Source of the DNA: Flavobacterium gawalongense | GTDB taxonomy: Bacteria; Bacteroidota; Bacteroidia; Flavobacteriales; Flavobacteriaceae | Reading direction: 5' to 3' | DNA: 64,000 bases | NCBI RefSeq assembly: GCF_007097265.1 | Contig: NZ_VJZP01000015.1 | Location: 17,475 to 81,474 of the forward strand | Part shown: piece after piece, positions 8,440 through 17,671 of the stretch | Numbering within the stretch: position 1 is the stretch's first letter | Layout of the letters: the number at the start of each line of letters is the position of its first letter | The notes under the pieces: model-generated | Database searches by the model: none | The model's input: only the letters and a program-made list of their open reading frames with translations | What the model was told of the DNA's origin: nothing | Translations under genes and position numbers: made by a program

Positions 8440-11064
8440 ATGTCTGAAGGAGAAAAGTTAATTCCTATTAACATTGAAGATGAAATGAAAACAGCTTACA
8501 TCGATTATTCGATGTCTGTAATTGTATCCAGAGCACTTCCAGATGTTAGAGATGGCTTGAAACCAGTACATCGAAGAGTATTATTTGGAATGCATGATTT
8601 AGGAGTTAACTCCAGATCTGCCCACAAAAAGTCCGCAAGAATTGTCGGGGAAGTTCTTGGAAAATACCACCCACACGGTGATACCTCTGTTTATGATGCT
8701 ATGGTTCGTATGGCACAAGAATGGAGTATGCGTTATTTATTGATTGACGGTCAGGGTAATTTTGGTTCTGTAGATGGCGATAGTCCTGCAGCGATGCGTT
8801 ATACAGAGGCTAGAATGCGTAAAATTTCGGAAGAAATCTTGGCGGATATAGATAAAGAAACGGTTGATTTTAAATTGAATTTTGATGATACACTAGAAGA
8901 GCCAACAGTTATGCCAACTCGTGTTCCTACCTTATTAATAAATGGTGCAACAGGAATTGCAGTAGGTATGGCAACAAATATGCCACCTCACAACTTAACC
9001 GAGGTAATCAATGGTACATTGGCTTACATGGATAATAATGATATTGAAGTTGACGAGTTGATGACGCATATCAAAGCACCGGATTTTCCTACTGGTGGTA
9101 TAATATATGGTTATGAAGGAGTTCGTGAAGCATTCAAAACCGGTAGAGGACGTATTGTAATGCGTGCTAAAGTAGGTTTTGAAGAAGTTGACGGAAGAGA
9201 ATGTATTATCGTTACCGAAATTCCTTATCAAGTCAATAAAGCCGATATGATTAAGCGTACGGCTGATTTGGTAAATGATAAAAAAATTGATGGAATTGCA
9301 AATATCCGAGATGAATCGGATAGAAACGGGATGCGTATCGTTTATATTTTAAAACGTGATGCGACACCAAACGTGGTTTTAAACACACTTTATAAGTTTA
9401 CACAATTACAATCTTCGTTTAGTGTAAACAATATTGCAATTGTAAAAGGGCGTCCGCAAATGTTGAATCTAAAAGATTTGATTCATTATTTTATCGAACA
9501 CCGTCATGATGTGGTGACACGCAGAACGCAATTTGAATTGAAAAAAGCGGAAGCAAGAGCGCATATATTAGAAGGATTAATTATTGCTTCTGATAATATT
9601 GATGAAGTAATTGCTTTAATCAAAGCTTCAAAAAGTACAGAAGAAGCAAGAGAAAAATTAATCGAAAGATTCAAATTATCCGATATTCAATCTCGTGCAA
9701 TTGTAGAAATGCGTTTGCGACAATTAACAGGTCTGGAACAAGATAAGTTAAGAACAGAATATGATGAAATCATGAAGTTAATCGAGCATTTGAAAGCTTT
9801 ATTAGCAGACATAAACTTGAGAATTGCTTTAATTAAAGAAGAATTGACTGAAATTCGTGAAAAATATGGAGATGAGCGTCGTTCTGTAATCGAATATTCA
9901 GGAGGAGATGTAAGTATTGAGGATTTAATTGCCGATGAAAATGTGGTAATTACGATTTCTCATGCGGGGTATATTAAACGTACTAATTTATCTGAGTACA
10001 AAACGCAGAATAGAGGAGGAGTTGGTCAAAAAAGTGCTGGAACAAGAGACCAAGATTTCTTAGAACACATGTTTGTGGCAACGAATCACCAATATATGAT
10101 GTTCTTTACCCAAAAAGGAAAATGTTTCTGGATGCGTGTTTATGAAATACCAGAAGGAAGTAAAACCGCTAAAGGTAGAGCGATTCAGAATTTAGTGAAT
10201 ATTGAAAGTGACGATAAAGTAAAAGCATTTATCTGTACCCAAGATTTAAAAGACAAAGAGTATATCAACAGCCATAACCTTATTATGGTGACCAAAAAAG
10301 GTCAGGTTAAGAAAACATCTTTAGAGAAATATTCTAAACCAAGGGTAAATGGAGTTGCGGCAATCACTATTAAGGAAGGCGATGAATTATTAGAAGCAAA
10401 ATTAACTAATGGAGAAAGTCAAATTATTTTGGCTGTGAAATCTGGTAAATTAGTTCGTTTTGAAGAAACTAAAACCCGTCCAATGGGAAGAACAGCTTCT
10501 GGAGTTCGTGGAATTACCCTTAAAGATGATACTGACGAAGTTATTGGCATGGTTACTGTAAATGATATGAGCAGCGAAATTTTAGTTGTTGCCGAAAACG
10601 GATACGGAAAACGTTCTAGCCTTGACGAATACAGAATTACAAATCGTGGTGGTAAAGGAGTTAAAACCTTAAATATTACTGAGAAAACAGGTAAACTGAT
10701 TTCGATAAATGCAGTTACAGATGCTGATGATTTAATGATTATCAACAAATCTGGATTGACTATCAGAATGGCTGTCGAAGATTTGAGAGTTATGGGACGT
10801 GCTACGCAAGGAGTGAAGTTGATTAACATCAAAGGAAATGATTCTATAGCTGCTGTTACAAAAGTAATGAAAGATGATGTAGCTGAAGTGGTGGTTGATG
10901 AAGACGGAAATGTTATTGAATCTGAAGCTATCGAAAGAGTTAAGCCAGTATTAGAAGTTCTTGAAGATGAAGGAACTGAGGAAGAAGATGATGAGGAAGA
11001 TTCTGAAGAGAGTGAAGAGGCTGAAGAAGATGCTGAAGACGACGATTCTGATGATGAAGCATAA
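8440..11064 (+). CDS. gyrA: DNA gyrase subunit A
   Basis: 874 residues. The breakage-reunion domain has the catalytic tyrosine in AMRYTEARM (Y121) and the quinolone-determining region [11 protein letters not shown], with Thr82 and Asp86 at the positions usually Ser83/Asp87 in E. coli; Thr is the usual residue in flavobacteria, so this is not evidence of resistance. The C-terminal six-bladed domain begins near 500. Its GyrA-box position reads QNRGGVGQ (523-530) instead of QRRGGKG, while a second blade has NRGGKG (735-740). The last 35 residues are an almost continuous Asp/Glu tail. A one-mismatch TAnnTTTG promoter motif lies at 8392-8399. Cytoplasmic, introduces negative supercoils with GyrB. 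Confidence 0.98.
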   Translation: MSEGEKLIPINIEDEMKTAYIDYSMSVIVSRALPDVRDGLKPVHRRVLFGMHDLGVNSRSAHKKSARIVGEVLGKYHPHGDTSVYDAMVRMAQEWSMRYLLIDGQGNFGSVDGDSPAAMRYTEARMRKISEEILADIDKETVDFKLNFDDTLEEPTVMPTRVPTLLINGATGIAVGMATNMPPHNLTEVINGTLAYMDNNDIEVDELMTHIKAPDFPTGGIIYGYEGVREAFKTGRGRIVMRAKVGFEEVDGRECIIVTEIPYQVNKADMIKRTADLVNDKKIDGIANIRDESDRNGMRIVYILKRDATPNVVLNTLYKFTQLQSSFSVNNIAIVKGRPQMLNLKDLIHYFIEHRHDVVTRRTQFELKKAEARAHILEGLIIASDNIDEVIALIKASKSTEEAREKLIERFKLSDIQSRAIVEMRLRQLTGLEQDKLRTEYDEIMKLIEHLKALLADINLRIALIKEELTEIREKYGDERRSVIEYSGGDVSIEDLIADENVVITISHAGYIKRTNLSEYKTQNRGGVGQKSAGTRDQDFLEHMFVATNHQYMMFFTQKGKCFWMRVYEIPEGSKTAKGRAIQNLVNIESDDKVKAFICTQDLKDKEYINSHNLIMVTKKGQVKKTSLEKYSKPRVNGVAAITIKEGDELLEAKLTNGESQIILAVKSGKLVRFEETKTRPMGRTASGVRGITLKDDTDEVIGMVTVNDMSSEILVVAENGYGKRSSLDEYRITNRGGKGVKTLNITEKTGKLISINAVTDADDLMIINKSGLTIRMAVEDLRVMGRATQGVKLINIKGNDSIAAVTKVMKDDVAEVVVDEDGNVIESEAIERVKPVLEVLEDEGTEEEDDEEDSEESEEAEEDAEDDDSDDEA

Positions 11065-11112
11065 AAATAAGAATGTAAACAAGAATAATTATTAAACAAA
11101 AACAAGAATATT

Positions 11113-12381
11113 ATGAAAAGTAAATATGTAATACTTGCATCAGCATTATTGATATCAGTAGCTACTTTTGCTCAAAAAGATCAAATTAAAGCTGCCGAAA
11201 AAGCATTGAAAGGCGGAAATTCTCAAGAAGCTGCAACAATTTTGCAAGGAGCTGAATCTTTGATTACTAATGCTACAGATGCTGAAAAAGCACAATTTTT
11301 CTTTGTAAAAGGAAATGCTTTATTAGACTTAGCAAATAAAAATGTTGATACTAATACGAATCTTTCTCTTGCTGCAAAAGCATATCAAGATTTGATTGCT
11401 GTTGAACAGACTTCTGGAAAAGTTAAGTATTCTACTCAAGCAGCTACATCAATTACACAGATAAAATTTAAATTAATTAATAGTGCGATAGCAGATTCAA
11501 AAATAGAGAAACACTCGGATAGCGCTAAAAAATTATATGATGCTTATTTGTTAGATAAAAAAGATACTCTTAATTTATACTATGCAGCTTCTACTTATGT
11601 GAATGCTAAAGAATATGATTCGGCTCTTAAGTTATATGAAGAGTTGAAAAACTTAAATTATTCTGGAAAGGGAACGAGTTATTTTGCGGTGAATAAATTA
11701 TCAAGTGAAGAAGATGTTTTTGCAACAGCTCAAGAAAGAGACAGAATGGTGAAACTAGGAACTCATGAAAAACCGAGAACTGAGGCTATTCCTTCAAAAA
11801 GAGGAGAGATATATAAAAATATGGCTCTTATTTTGGTTCAAAATGGAAAAACTGAAGAAGCTAAAAAAGCTATTGCTGAGGCTAGAGTTGCAAATCCTGA
11901 TGACACTTCGTTGATTTTGACAGAAGCTAACTTGTATTTAGAAACAAAAGATTTTGATACTTATAAAAAATTAATCTCTGAAGTATTAGAAAAAAATCCT
12001 AATGATGCTGATTTGGTTTTTAATTTAGGAGTTATAAGTACTACTGCTAATAACACCGTTGAAGCTGAGAAATATTATAAAAGAGCCATTGAAATAAAAC
12101 CAGATTATGTAAATGCTTACCTTAATTTAGCGATTTTAAAACTAGATGCTGACAAAAAGCTTTTTGAGGAAATGAATAAATTAGGAAACTCAGAAAAAGA
12201 TAATAAGCGTTATTTAGTTCTTAAAAAACAACGAGAAGCGGTATTTATGGATGCTTTACCGTATTTAGAAAAAGCGAGTGAATTGGATCCATCAAATAAT
12301 GAGGTTAAAGCTACTTTGTTGAACGTTTATGGAGCATTAGAAATGACTGAAAAGAAAAAAGCATTGAAAGCTAAAATGTAA
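11113..12381 (+). CDS. Secreted tetratricopeptide-repeat protein (longer paralogue)
   Basis: 422 residues. A signal peptide is clear: positive N terminus, hydrophobic ASALLISVATFA, then cleavage before QKDQI. The mature protein is TPR-rich: helices such as ALKLYEELKNLNYSGKG, TEEAKKAIAEARVANPDD, and the canonical unit AEKYYKRAIEIKPDYVNAYLNLAIL. Likely periplasmic or surface-exposed, acting as a protein-binding scaffold; partner unknown. It starts 49 nt after gyrA on the same strand and may be read through from it. A paralogue, 354 residues, follows at 12730, with the same signal-peptide type and the same blocks NYSGKG and KKTEIYKN-like, so this is a tandem duplication. Confidence 0.85.
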   Translation: MKSKYVILASALLISVATFAQKDQIKAAEKALKGGNSQEAATILQGAESLITNATDAEKAQFFFVKGNALLDLANKNVDTNTNLSLAAKAYQDLIAVEQTSGKVKYSTQAATSITQIKFKLINSAIADSKIEKHSDSAKKLYDAYLLDKKDTLNLYYAASTYVNAKEYDSALKLYEELKNLNYSGKGTSYFAVNKLSSEEDVFATAQERDRMVKLGTHEKPRTEAIPSKRGEIYKNMALILVQNGKTEEAKKAIAEARVANPDDTSLILTEANLYLETKDFDTYKKLISEVLEKNPNDADLVFNLGVISTTANNTVEAEKYYKRAIEIKPDYVNAYLNLAILKLDADKKLFEEMNKLGNSEKDNKRYLVLKKQREAVFMDALPYLEKASELDPSNNEVKATLLNVYGALEMTEKKKALKAKM

Positions 12382-12729
12382 TAATTGAATTATATTTTTT
12401 AGCTTTTCTAAAATTAAATTTAGGAATAATAATTACAATCCTGATTACTACATATGGTGATCAGGATTTTTTTTGTTGTAAAAACATTTGACAAATTAAA
12501 AAATTATTTGATATTGTTAAATAGTCGGTTAAATTATTTTTTATGCTCATTTATTATTTAATCCGTAATAAATAGTAACATAAAATTAAACTTTATTTTA
12601 AATTAATTTGATAAATAAAAATAATGATTTATTTTGCCAGTTAAAATAATCAATAAATTATATTCAAAAAAATGAAAAAATAGTAAAAACCCCTAAATCA
12701 CTAACCTGCCCCAAACAAACCTAAATATT
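12382..12729. other. AT-rich spacer between the two TPR genes
   Basis: A 348-nt gap. Its left part contains the terminator at 12437-12475. The remainder is very AT-rich with no reading frame, RNA gene or repeat that I recognise; the last 40 nt (CTAACCTGCCCC and an A-rich leader) precede the downstream ATG and probably include its promoter, but I see no clear TAnnTTTG element. Confidence 0.6.
12437..12475 (+). terminator. Rho-independent terminator after TPR gene 1
   Basis: AATCCTGAT (12437-12445) pairs with ATCAGGATT (12460-12468), followed by a T-run to 12475. Fits transcription end for the plus-strand TPR gene. Confidence 0.8.
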
Positions 12730-13794
12730 ATGAAGAATAAATTTTTAACACCTACTTTGTCATTATTTATTTCAATTGCAGCACTAGCTCAAAAAAACGA
12801 AATTAAGTATGCTCAGAGTCAATTTAATAATGGTAATTTACAAGAAGCTTTAACCGTTTTGAAAGCTTCTGAATATTTAATTGTGAATGCAAAAGATGAT
12901 GATAAATCGGAATTCTATAATTTAAAAGCCAAAGTACTGACTAATTTGGCAGACAAAAATATAGAAACAGTTAAAAATCTTTCCCTTGCTGTTTCTGTCT
13001 ACCAGGAGTTAATAACTGAAGAAGTAGCTTCAGGTAATTTAAAATATGCAGTTCAAGCAAAAGCATCTATAAAAGACATTAAAAATAATTTATCGAATAG
13101 CGCTTATGAAGATGTCAAAAACAATAAACATTTAGATGGTGCCAATAAAATGTATCATTTATATTTAATGGATAAGAAGGATACTTTGAATCTGTTTAAT
13201 TCGGCATCTTACTTTATGATTGCCAAAGAATATGATTTAGCATTAAAAAGTTATAAAGAGCTGAAAGCATTAAATTATTCAGGAAAGGGAATCAGTTACT
13301 ATGGAATAAATAAAAAAAGTAAAATTGAAGAAGAATTTTCTTCCCCAAAAGAAAGAGATTTGAATATAAAAGCGGGTTTACATGAGAAACCAAGGAATTT
13401 TATTTCCCCTTCAAAAAAAACGGAGATATATAAAAACATAGCTTTTATTTATTCTGAAAAAGACGATTTGAACACAGCAGAAGATTATTATAAAATGATC
13501 ATTGATTTTGATCCTCAATGTATTGATGCATATACTAATTTAGCTTATTTATACCTTGATAAGAAAAAAAAATTAGTTGATGAAATGAGTGTTCTCGGGA
13601 CTTCTCCAAAGGATATGAAAATTTACGATGAACTAAAGATAAAAAAGGATCAGGTATTGAAAAATGCTGTTTCTTATCTTGAAAAAGGAAATCGTATTAA
13701 TCCTAAAGATACTGATGTTACAAAACTGTTATTAAACTTGTATCGAGCTTTAGATTTAACAACAGAGTATAATGCGTTAAAAGCGAGGATTTAA
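12730..13794 (+). CDS. Secreted tetratricopeptide-repeat protein (shorter paralogue)
   Basis: 354 residues with a signal peptide (LSLFISIAALA then QKNEIKYAQ) and TPR-like helices. It aligns by eye with the 422-residue neighbour along its length: QEALTVLKASE, MDKKDTLNLFNSASY, YKELKALNYSGKGISYYGINK, KTEIYKNIAFI, CIDAYTNLAYLYLDKKKKL and the LLLNLYRALDLTTEYNALKARI tail. The copy lacks a block of about 68 residues, equal to two TPR units, present in the longer one between the EIYKNMA and AEKYYK motifs. Its coding sequence is also richer in Lys/Asn codons and less conserved, suggesting relaxed constraint or a changed partner. Function unknown. Confidence 0.8.
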   Translation: MKNKFLTPTLSLFISIAALAQKNEIKYAQSQFNNGNLQEALTVLKASEYLIVNAKDDDKSEFYNLKAKVLTNLADKNIETVKNLSLAVSVYQELITEEVASGNLKYAVQAKASIKDIKNNLSNSAYEDVKNNKHLDGANKMYHLYLMDKKDTLNLFNSASYFMIAKEYDLALKSYKELKALNYSGKGISYYGINKKSKIEEEFSSPKERDLNIKAGLHEKPRNFISPSKKTEIYKNIAFIYSEKDDLNTAEDYYKMIIDFDPQCIDAYTNLAYLYLDKKKKLVDEMSVLGTSPKDMKIYDELKIKKDQVLKNAVSYLEKGNRINPKDTDVTKLLLNLYRALDLTTEYNALKARI

Positions 13795-13797
13795 TTT

Positions 13798-13838
13798 AAA
13801 AAAAGCCTATCAAGAATTAATTCGAGATAGGTTTTTTT
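13798..13838. terminator. Bidirectional hairpin terminator
   Basis: A-run plus CCTATC (13806-13811) pairs with GATAGG (13826-13831) plus a T-run. It separates the convergent TPR gene (plus) and NlpC/P60 gene (minus). Confidence 0.8.
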
Positions 13839-14598
13839 ATATAATTTTTTTAATCACTCGAAGTTTATGAGTGTGTTTATTTATTTCGGCATTATAAATC
13901 CCTAGATGATCTAATCTGTCAATCCGTACTTTTCCGCTAGCGTGAATGATGTAGTTGTCTTCCATGATGATTCCAACATGTATGATATTGCCCTCTTCGT
14001 TATCAAAAAAAGCTAAATCTCCGGGTTCACTTTCTTCGATAAAACTCAAAGGCTCTCCTTGGGTTGCTTGTTGTGACGCATCGCGTAATAATTTATATCC
14101 GTTGAGTTTATAAACCATTTGTGTAAAACCGGAACAATCAATACCAAAAGGCGTTTTTCCACCCCATAGATAAGGAGCATTTAGATACAAAAAAGCGGTA
14201 TTGATTAAACCTTCTTTGGGTTTGATACCGCTGATTTTAGTTCCTTCAAAATCAAAATTTGAAGTGTTGATATCATTGTAATTTAAAAATGATATAGATG
14301 AACCTAATGGAATTGGGATTAAAAGATTATTTGGTGCTGTAATGTATTCTATTAAATCAGCGTTCAGAATGATTGCGTCTTCAGACAATTGATTGAAACT
14401 TGACTCGGAAATCAGTTGGAATTGTTTAGAATCTATCCAGCCTTCATAATCATCATATTGCATTTTGATTCGAGACCATTGTTTTAGCTGTTCTAAAATT
14501 TCAAAATGTTCACCAAACAAAACTTGAGAAACGATTTCGCTTCTGTCACTTGGTTCAAAGCGAAGTGGTATTATGGCTAGATTGCAAATTCCAAACAT
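13837..14598 (-). CDS. NlpC/P60 (C40) family peptidase with SH3-like N-terminal domain
   Basis: 253 residues. An SH3-type region at residues 1-70 (AIIPLRFEPSDRSEIVSQVLFGE, WSRIKMQYDDYEGWID) is followed by a catalytic NlpC/P60 domain. Seen: the nucleophile in GGKTPFGIDCSGFTQMVYK, the catalytic His in GNIIHVGIIME, and a later polar residue in YIIHASGKVRID. This layout matches YkfC-type gamma-D-glutamyl-L-diamino-acid endopeptidases, which trim free murein peptides. There is no signal peptide, which points to cytoplasmic recycling and not to wall cleavage. Downstream of the thiolase gene on the same strand; the two are separated by a long palindrome. Confidence 0.9.
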   Translation of the reverse strand: MFGICNLAIIPLRFEPSDRSEIVSQVLFGEHFEILEQLKQWSRIKMQYDDYEGWIDSKQFQLISESSFNQLSEDAIILNADLIEYITAPNNLLIPIPLGSSISFLNYNDINTSNFDFEGTKISGIKPKEGLINTAFLYLNAPYLWGGKTPFGIDCSGFTQMVYKLNGYKLLRDASQQATQGEPLSFIEESEPGDLAFFDNEEGNIIHVGIIMEDNYIIHASGKVRIDRLDHLGIYNAEINKHTHKLRVIKKII

Positions 14599-14621
14599 TT
14601 AGGTCAATTTATGGTTAAGAA

Positions 14622-14657
14622 TCATGAGTTACAAGTTTCAAGACTTGTAACTCATGA
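14622..14657. repeat. Perfect 15-bp palindrome with 6-nt loop
   Basis: TCATGAGTTACAAGT (14622-14636) is the exact reverse complement of ACTTGTAACTCATGA (14643-14657). No T-run follows on either strand, so it is not a normal terminator. It separates the thiolase stop from the NlpC/P60 start and may be a mobile-type intergenic repeat or a processing hairpin. Confidence 0.7.
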
Positions 14658-14668
14658 CTTATAATTAT

Positions 14669-15847
14669 TTAGGCTTTTTCAATAACAATTGCCGAAGCAC
14701 CACCACCACCATTGCAAATTGCAGCAGCGCCGATTTTGCCATTATTTTGTTCTAAAACATTCAATAAAGTAACAATGATTCTTACTCCAGAGCAACCTAA
14801 CGGATGTCCTAAAGATACTGCACCACCATTTACATTTATTTTATCGTCTTCTAATTCTAGGATTTTTGCATTAGCAAGACCAACAACAGCAAAAGCTTCG
14901 TTGAATTCAAAATAATCAACATCATCTATCGATAATCCTGCTTTTTTTAATGCTTTAGGAAGGGCTTTTGAAGGGCTTGTGGTAAACCACTTTGGTTCTT
15001 GAGCATAATCAGCATAGCTTCTAATATAAGCTAACGGTTTTAGTCCTAAAGCTATTGCTTTTTCTTCGGTCATTAATACTACTGCTGCTGCACCATCATT
15101 TATCGTTGAAGCATTCGCTGCAGTTACAGTTCCATCTTTGGTAAAGACAGGGTTTAATGACGGTATTTTATCTAATTTCACATTAGTGTATTCTTCGTCT
15201 TTGGAAACTATAATAGGATCTCCTTTTCTTTGTGGAACAGCTACAGGAACTATTTCATTATCAAATTTTCCAGAATCCCAAGCTTTTGCACTACGCTCAT
15301 ACGATTGAATAGCGAAGTTATCTTGATCTTCACGGGTAAATTTATATTCTGCGGCACATAAGTCAGCACACAGTCCCATAGCGCTGTTATCGTATGCGTC
15401 AGTCAGTCCGTCTTTCTGCATTCCGTCAATCATGGTTGCAGGACCAAATTTAGTTCCGTTTCTCAAATGCATATAATGTGGAATTAAACTCATATTCTCC
15501 ATTCCTCCGGCTACTACAATTTCAGCATCTCCGCATTGGATTGCTTGCGCACCCAACATAACAGCTTTCATTCCAGAAGCACAAACTTTATTAATTGTGG
15601 TGCAAGCAACGGTATTTGGTAAGCCAGCAAATAGAGCTGCCTGACGAGCAGGAGCTTGTCCTACACCAGCCTGAACTACATTGCCCATAAATACTTCGTC
15701 AACTAAATTTGGATCTAATTTTATTTTTTCCAAAGCACCTTTTATTGCGACCGCACCTAATCTTGGAGCAGTAACTGTAGATAATCCCCCCATAAAACTT
15801 CCGATAGGTGTCCTAACGGCAGAAACGATAACAACTCTTTTGTTCAT
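14669..15847 (-). CDS. Acetyl-CoA C-acetyltransferase (thiolase)
   Basis: 392 residues, the standard length of thiolase II. Seen: the acyl-carrying cysteine in [11 protein letters not shown] (C89), the NEAFAV motif, the general-base region [11 protein letters not shown] and the C-terminal CNGGGGASA. It catalyses reversible condensation of two acetyl-CoA or the last step of short-chain beta-oxidation. Cytoplasmic. The N terminus ([18 protein letters not shown]) is typical, and the ATG at 15847 is clear. No hydroxyacyl-CoA dehydrogenase or CoA-transferase is adjacent, so whether it serves biosynthesis or degradation cannot be said from context. Confidence 0.95.
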   Translation of the reverse strand: MNKRVVIVSAVRTPIGSFMGGLSTVTAPRLGAVAIKGALEKIKLDPNLVDEVFMGNVVQAGVGQAPARQAALFAGLPNTVACTTINKVCASGMKAVMLGAQAIQCGDAEIVVAGGMENMSLIPHYMHLRNGTKFGPATMIDGMQKDGLTDAYDNSAMGLCADLCAAEYKFTREDQDNFAIQSYERSAKAWDSGKFDNEIVPVAVPQRKGDPIIVSKDEEYTNVKLDKIPSLNPVFTKDGTVTAANASTINDGAAAVVLMTEEKAIALGLKPLAYIRSYADYAQEPKWFTTSPSKALPKALKKAGLSIDDVDYFEFNEAFAVVGLANAKILELEDDKINVNGGAVSLGHPLGCSGVRIIVTLLNVLEQNNGKIGAAAICNGGGGASAIVIEKA

Positions 15848-16013
15848 AACTTATAAAATGTTGGTTTATGAAGCAAATTTAATCTTTTTTAAACAATTTC
15901 AAATTTAGATTATGTCATTATCTTTTTTTAAATTTATTTTCATTCTATATGTTTGATTGTGAAGTGTTTTTGTGAAAATGACAAAAAAGATTAAAAAAAA
16001 ATACCTCAAATAG

Positions 16014-16044
16014 TTGTGAGAAGTCTAAAGATGTCTTAAATTTG
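16014..16044 (+). promoter_or_regulatory. Bacteroidota-type promoter of the tRNA operon
   Basis: A TTG at 16014-16016 and TAAATTTG at 16037-16044 with a 20-nt spacer fit the -33/-7 (TTTG / TAnnTTTG) consensus of Bacteroidota sigma factor. It lies about 34 nt upstream of the tRNA-Ser. Confidence 0.65.
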
Positions 16045-16077
16045 CAACCGCAAAACAGGACACGTTTCTTTGAGCTT

Positions 16078-16161
16078 GGAGGGGTGCCAGAGTGGTAATG
16101 GAGCAGTTTGCTAAACTGTCATCGAGCAATCGATGCCAGGGTTCGAGTCCCTGTCCCTCCG
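16078..16161 (+). tRNA. tRNA-Ser (GCT)
   Basis: An 84-nt cloverleaf. Acceptor GGAGGGG pairs with TCCCTCC (one G-T), discriminator G; anticodon stem GCAGT/ACTGT with loop TTGCTAA gives anticodon GCT (reads AGC/AGT); a long variable arm ATCGAGCAATCGAT identifies a class II Ser tRNA; T arm CAGGG/CCCTG with TTCGAGT loop. First of three tRNAs. Confidence 0.95.
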
Positions 16162-16180
16162 CTTAATAATTTTTGTACTT

Positions 16181-16255
16181 CGGGGTGTAGCGTAGCTCGG
16201 TTATCGCGCCTGCTTTGGGAGCAGGAGGCCGCAGGTTCGAATCCTGCCACCCCGA
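16181..16255 (+). tRNA. tRNA-Pro (TGG)
   Basis: A 75-nt cloverleaf: acceptor CGGGGTG with CACCCCG, discriminator A; anticodon stem CCTGC/GCAGG with loop TTTGGGA, anticodon TGG; T arm GCAGG/CCTGC. Nineteen nt after tRNA-Ser. Confidence 0.95.
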
Positions 16256-16277
16256 CTAGATTTTTTACATGAGCAAT

Positions 16278-16351
<74 letters not shown>

Positions 16352-16352
16352 C

Positions 16353-16386
16353 AAAAACCGATACTTTAATTAGTATCGGTTTTTCT
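16353..16386 (+). terminator. Terminator of the tRNA operon
   Basis: AAAAACCGATAC pairs with GTATCGGTTTTT around a short AT loop, immediately after tRNA-Arg. A strong symmetric hairpin with T-run. Confidence 0.85.
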
Positions 16387-16443
16387 GTTTTTATATCTAT
16401 TGTAAATCCTTAATTTATCTTATTTTTATAAAAAATAGTATTT

Positions 16444-17103
16444 ATGACTTGCTACTTCAAATCATTGTTAATCTTTTGTTCTCTTTTTTGGATTGTTTCC
16501 TGTAAATCGCAAGCTGCTATTTCTACTATTGAAGAGAAAAACAGTCCAATTATCAATGACACTACTTTTGTAAATTTAAAAGAGTACAGCCAAGATTTTG
16601 TGTTTGATATGAAGTATGCAACAATAGATAATTTTCTAAAAGCAAAAGTGTACGATTGCGCGGAATGTTTTTTACGCTTAAAAACCGTTAATGGACTTGT
16701 AGAAGCCAATAAAAAATTCATTGAAAAAGGCTATAGAATCAAAATTTTCGATTGTTACCGACCTTTAGATATTCAAAAAAAAATGTGGGAAATCGTTCCT
16801 AACCCAGAGTATGTTGCCAATCCTGCTAAAGGTTCTATTCATAATAGAGGGGGAGCGGTAGATATTACTCTAGTCGACAATAACGGAAAAGAACTGGACA
16901 TGGGGACTTCTTTTGATTTTTTTGGAATCGAAGCCAGTCATGACTATCCTAATGTTTCGGAACAAGTAAAAGAAAATAGAAAATTATTAAAAACAATAAT
17001 GATTAGCAGTAATTTCAATTCTTTTGATTCCGAATGGTGGCATTATAATTTAAAATCGGGTTTGAATGATCGGGTTTCTAATGCTAAATGGGATTGTAAT
17101 TAG
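16444..17103 (+). CDS. VanX-like D-Ala-D-Ala dipeptidase lipoprotein (M15)
   Basis: 219 residues. A lipoprotein signal peptide ends at LFWIVSC, with Cys 20 the likely lipidated residue. The M15D metallopeptidase domain follows: YRIKIFDCYRP, then SIHNRGGAVDITLVD with the His and Asp zinc ligands, and EWWHYN near the C terminus with the catalytic Glu and third ligand His. VanX family enzymes cleave D-Ala-D-Ala; outside vancomycin operons they usually salvage or recycle wall peptides, and no van genes are nearby. Anchored in a membrane facing the periplasm. It follows the tRNA terminator and overlaps the convergent minus-strand gene by 4 nt. Confidence 0.9.
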   Translation: MTCYFKSLLIFCSLFWIVSCKSQAAISTIEEKNSPIINDTTFVNLKEYSQDFVFDMKYATIDNFLKAKVYDCAECFLRLKTVNGLVEANKKFIEKGYRIKIFDCYRPLDIQKKMWEIVPNPEYVANPAKGSIHNRGGAVDITLVDNNGKELDMGTSFDFFGIEASHDYPNVSEQVKENRKLLKTIMISSNFNSFDSEWWHYNLKSGLNDRVSNAKWDCN

Positions 17104-17669
17104 TTTTCTACGCAATGCAGGTTGTTAATGAAATACGTTTCAGGTTCATAAACCTCATTGTTTAACTCCGATTTAAATTCTTTTTTAAGAACATAATCTT
17201 CAGTATCCGTTAGATATTTAATTCTCATCATGGATACGGGAGAACTTTTTAAATCTTCAAAGCTATCTTTCATAAACATAAATGAACCGGAAATTATTCT
17301 ATTGTCAAAATCTTTGTCGTCCCGAATCATAGTGCCGCAATTCTCCTGATTTATGTGAAGCAATGTTATTATTTTTCCATTGTTTAACTGTAAAAATAAT
17401 TTTGAATTTTTATCAAAGCAATTCGCTTTCATAAATCCTTTGCTTTTTTGAATCAATTGTACATTCAATGTTGGCAAACCATCTGTTAATGCTAAGGAAT
17501 AGAAAGTATAACTGGAATTCCCAGCAAAATTTTTCTCGGAAATCATGTATTCTTTAGTTGATTTATATGTTCCTATAGAATCGGTTACGTTTACGCTATA
17601 ATCACATGTTTTTTGGGCAAATAAGTTAAGGTTGAATAAGAATAGTAGACTAGTAATTATAGATTTCAT
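17100..17669 (-). CDS. Uncharacterised secreted protein
   Basis: 189 residues from the ATG at 17669 (MKSIITSLLFLFNLNLFAQ), which gives a clean signal peptide with cleavage after LFA. A reading frame extends 21 nt further, but it would overlap the methyltransferase stop. The mature part contains CDYSVNVTDSIGTYKSTKEY, an enriched Lys/Asn/Asp content and three or four cysteines, without motifs I recognise. It follows the methyltransferase gene at once (stop at 17672), so they may be co-transcribed. Family and function are unknown. Confidence 0.75.
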   Translation of the reverse strand: MKSIITSLLFLFNLNLFAQKTCDYSVNVTDSIGTYKSTKEYMISEKNFAGNSSYTFYSLALTDGLPTLNVQLIQKSKGFMKANCFDKNSKLFLQLNNGKIITLLHINQENCGTMIRDDKDFDNRIISGSFMFMKDSFEDLKSSPVSMMRIKYLTDTEDYVLKKEFKSELNNEVYEPETYFINNLHCVEN

Positions 17670-17671
17670 TT

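Noticed and set aside
8680..8720. Quinolone-resistance mutation in gyrA (Thr82 instead of Ser)
   Set aside because: Thr at this place is the usual flavobacterial residue, and Asp86 is intact.
10419..11105. 228-residue serine-rich frame on the minus strand
   Set aside because: It is antisense to gyrA; the poly-Ser stretch is the complement of the Asp/Glu tail codons (GAA, GAT, GAG).
16444..17103. Vancomycin-resistance VanX
   Set aside because: No vanH, vanA or regulatory genes nearby; enzyme is a lipoprotein, so peptidoglycan recycling is the safer reading.
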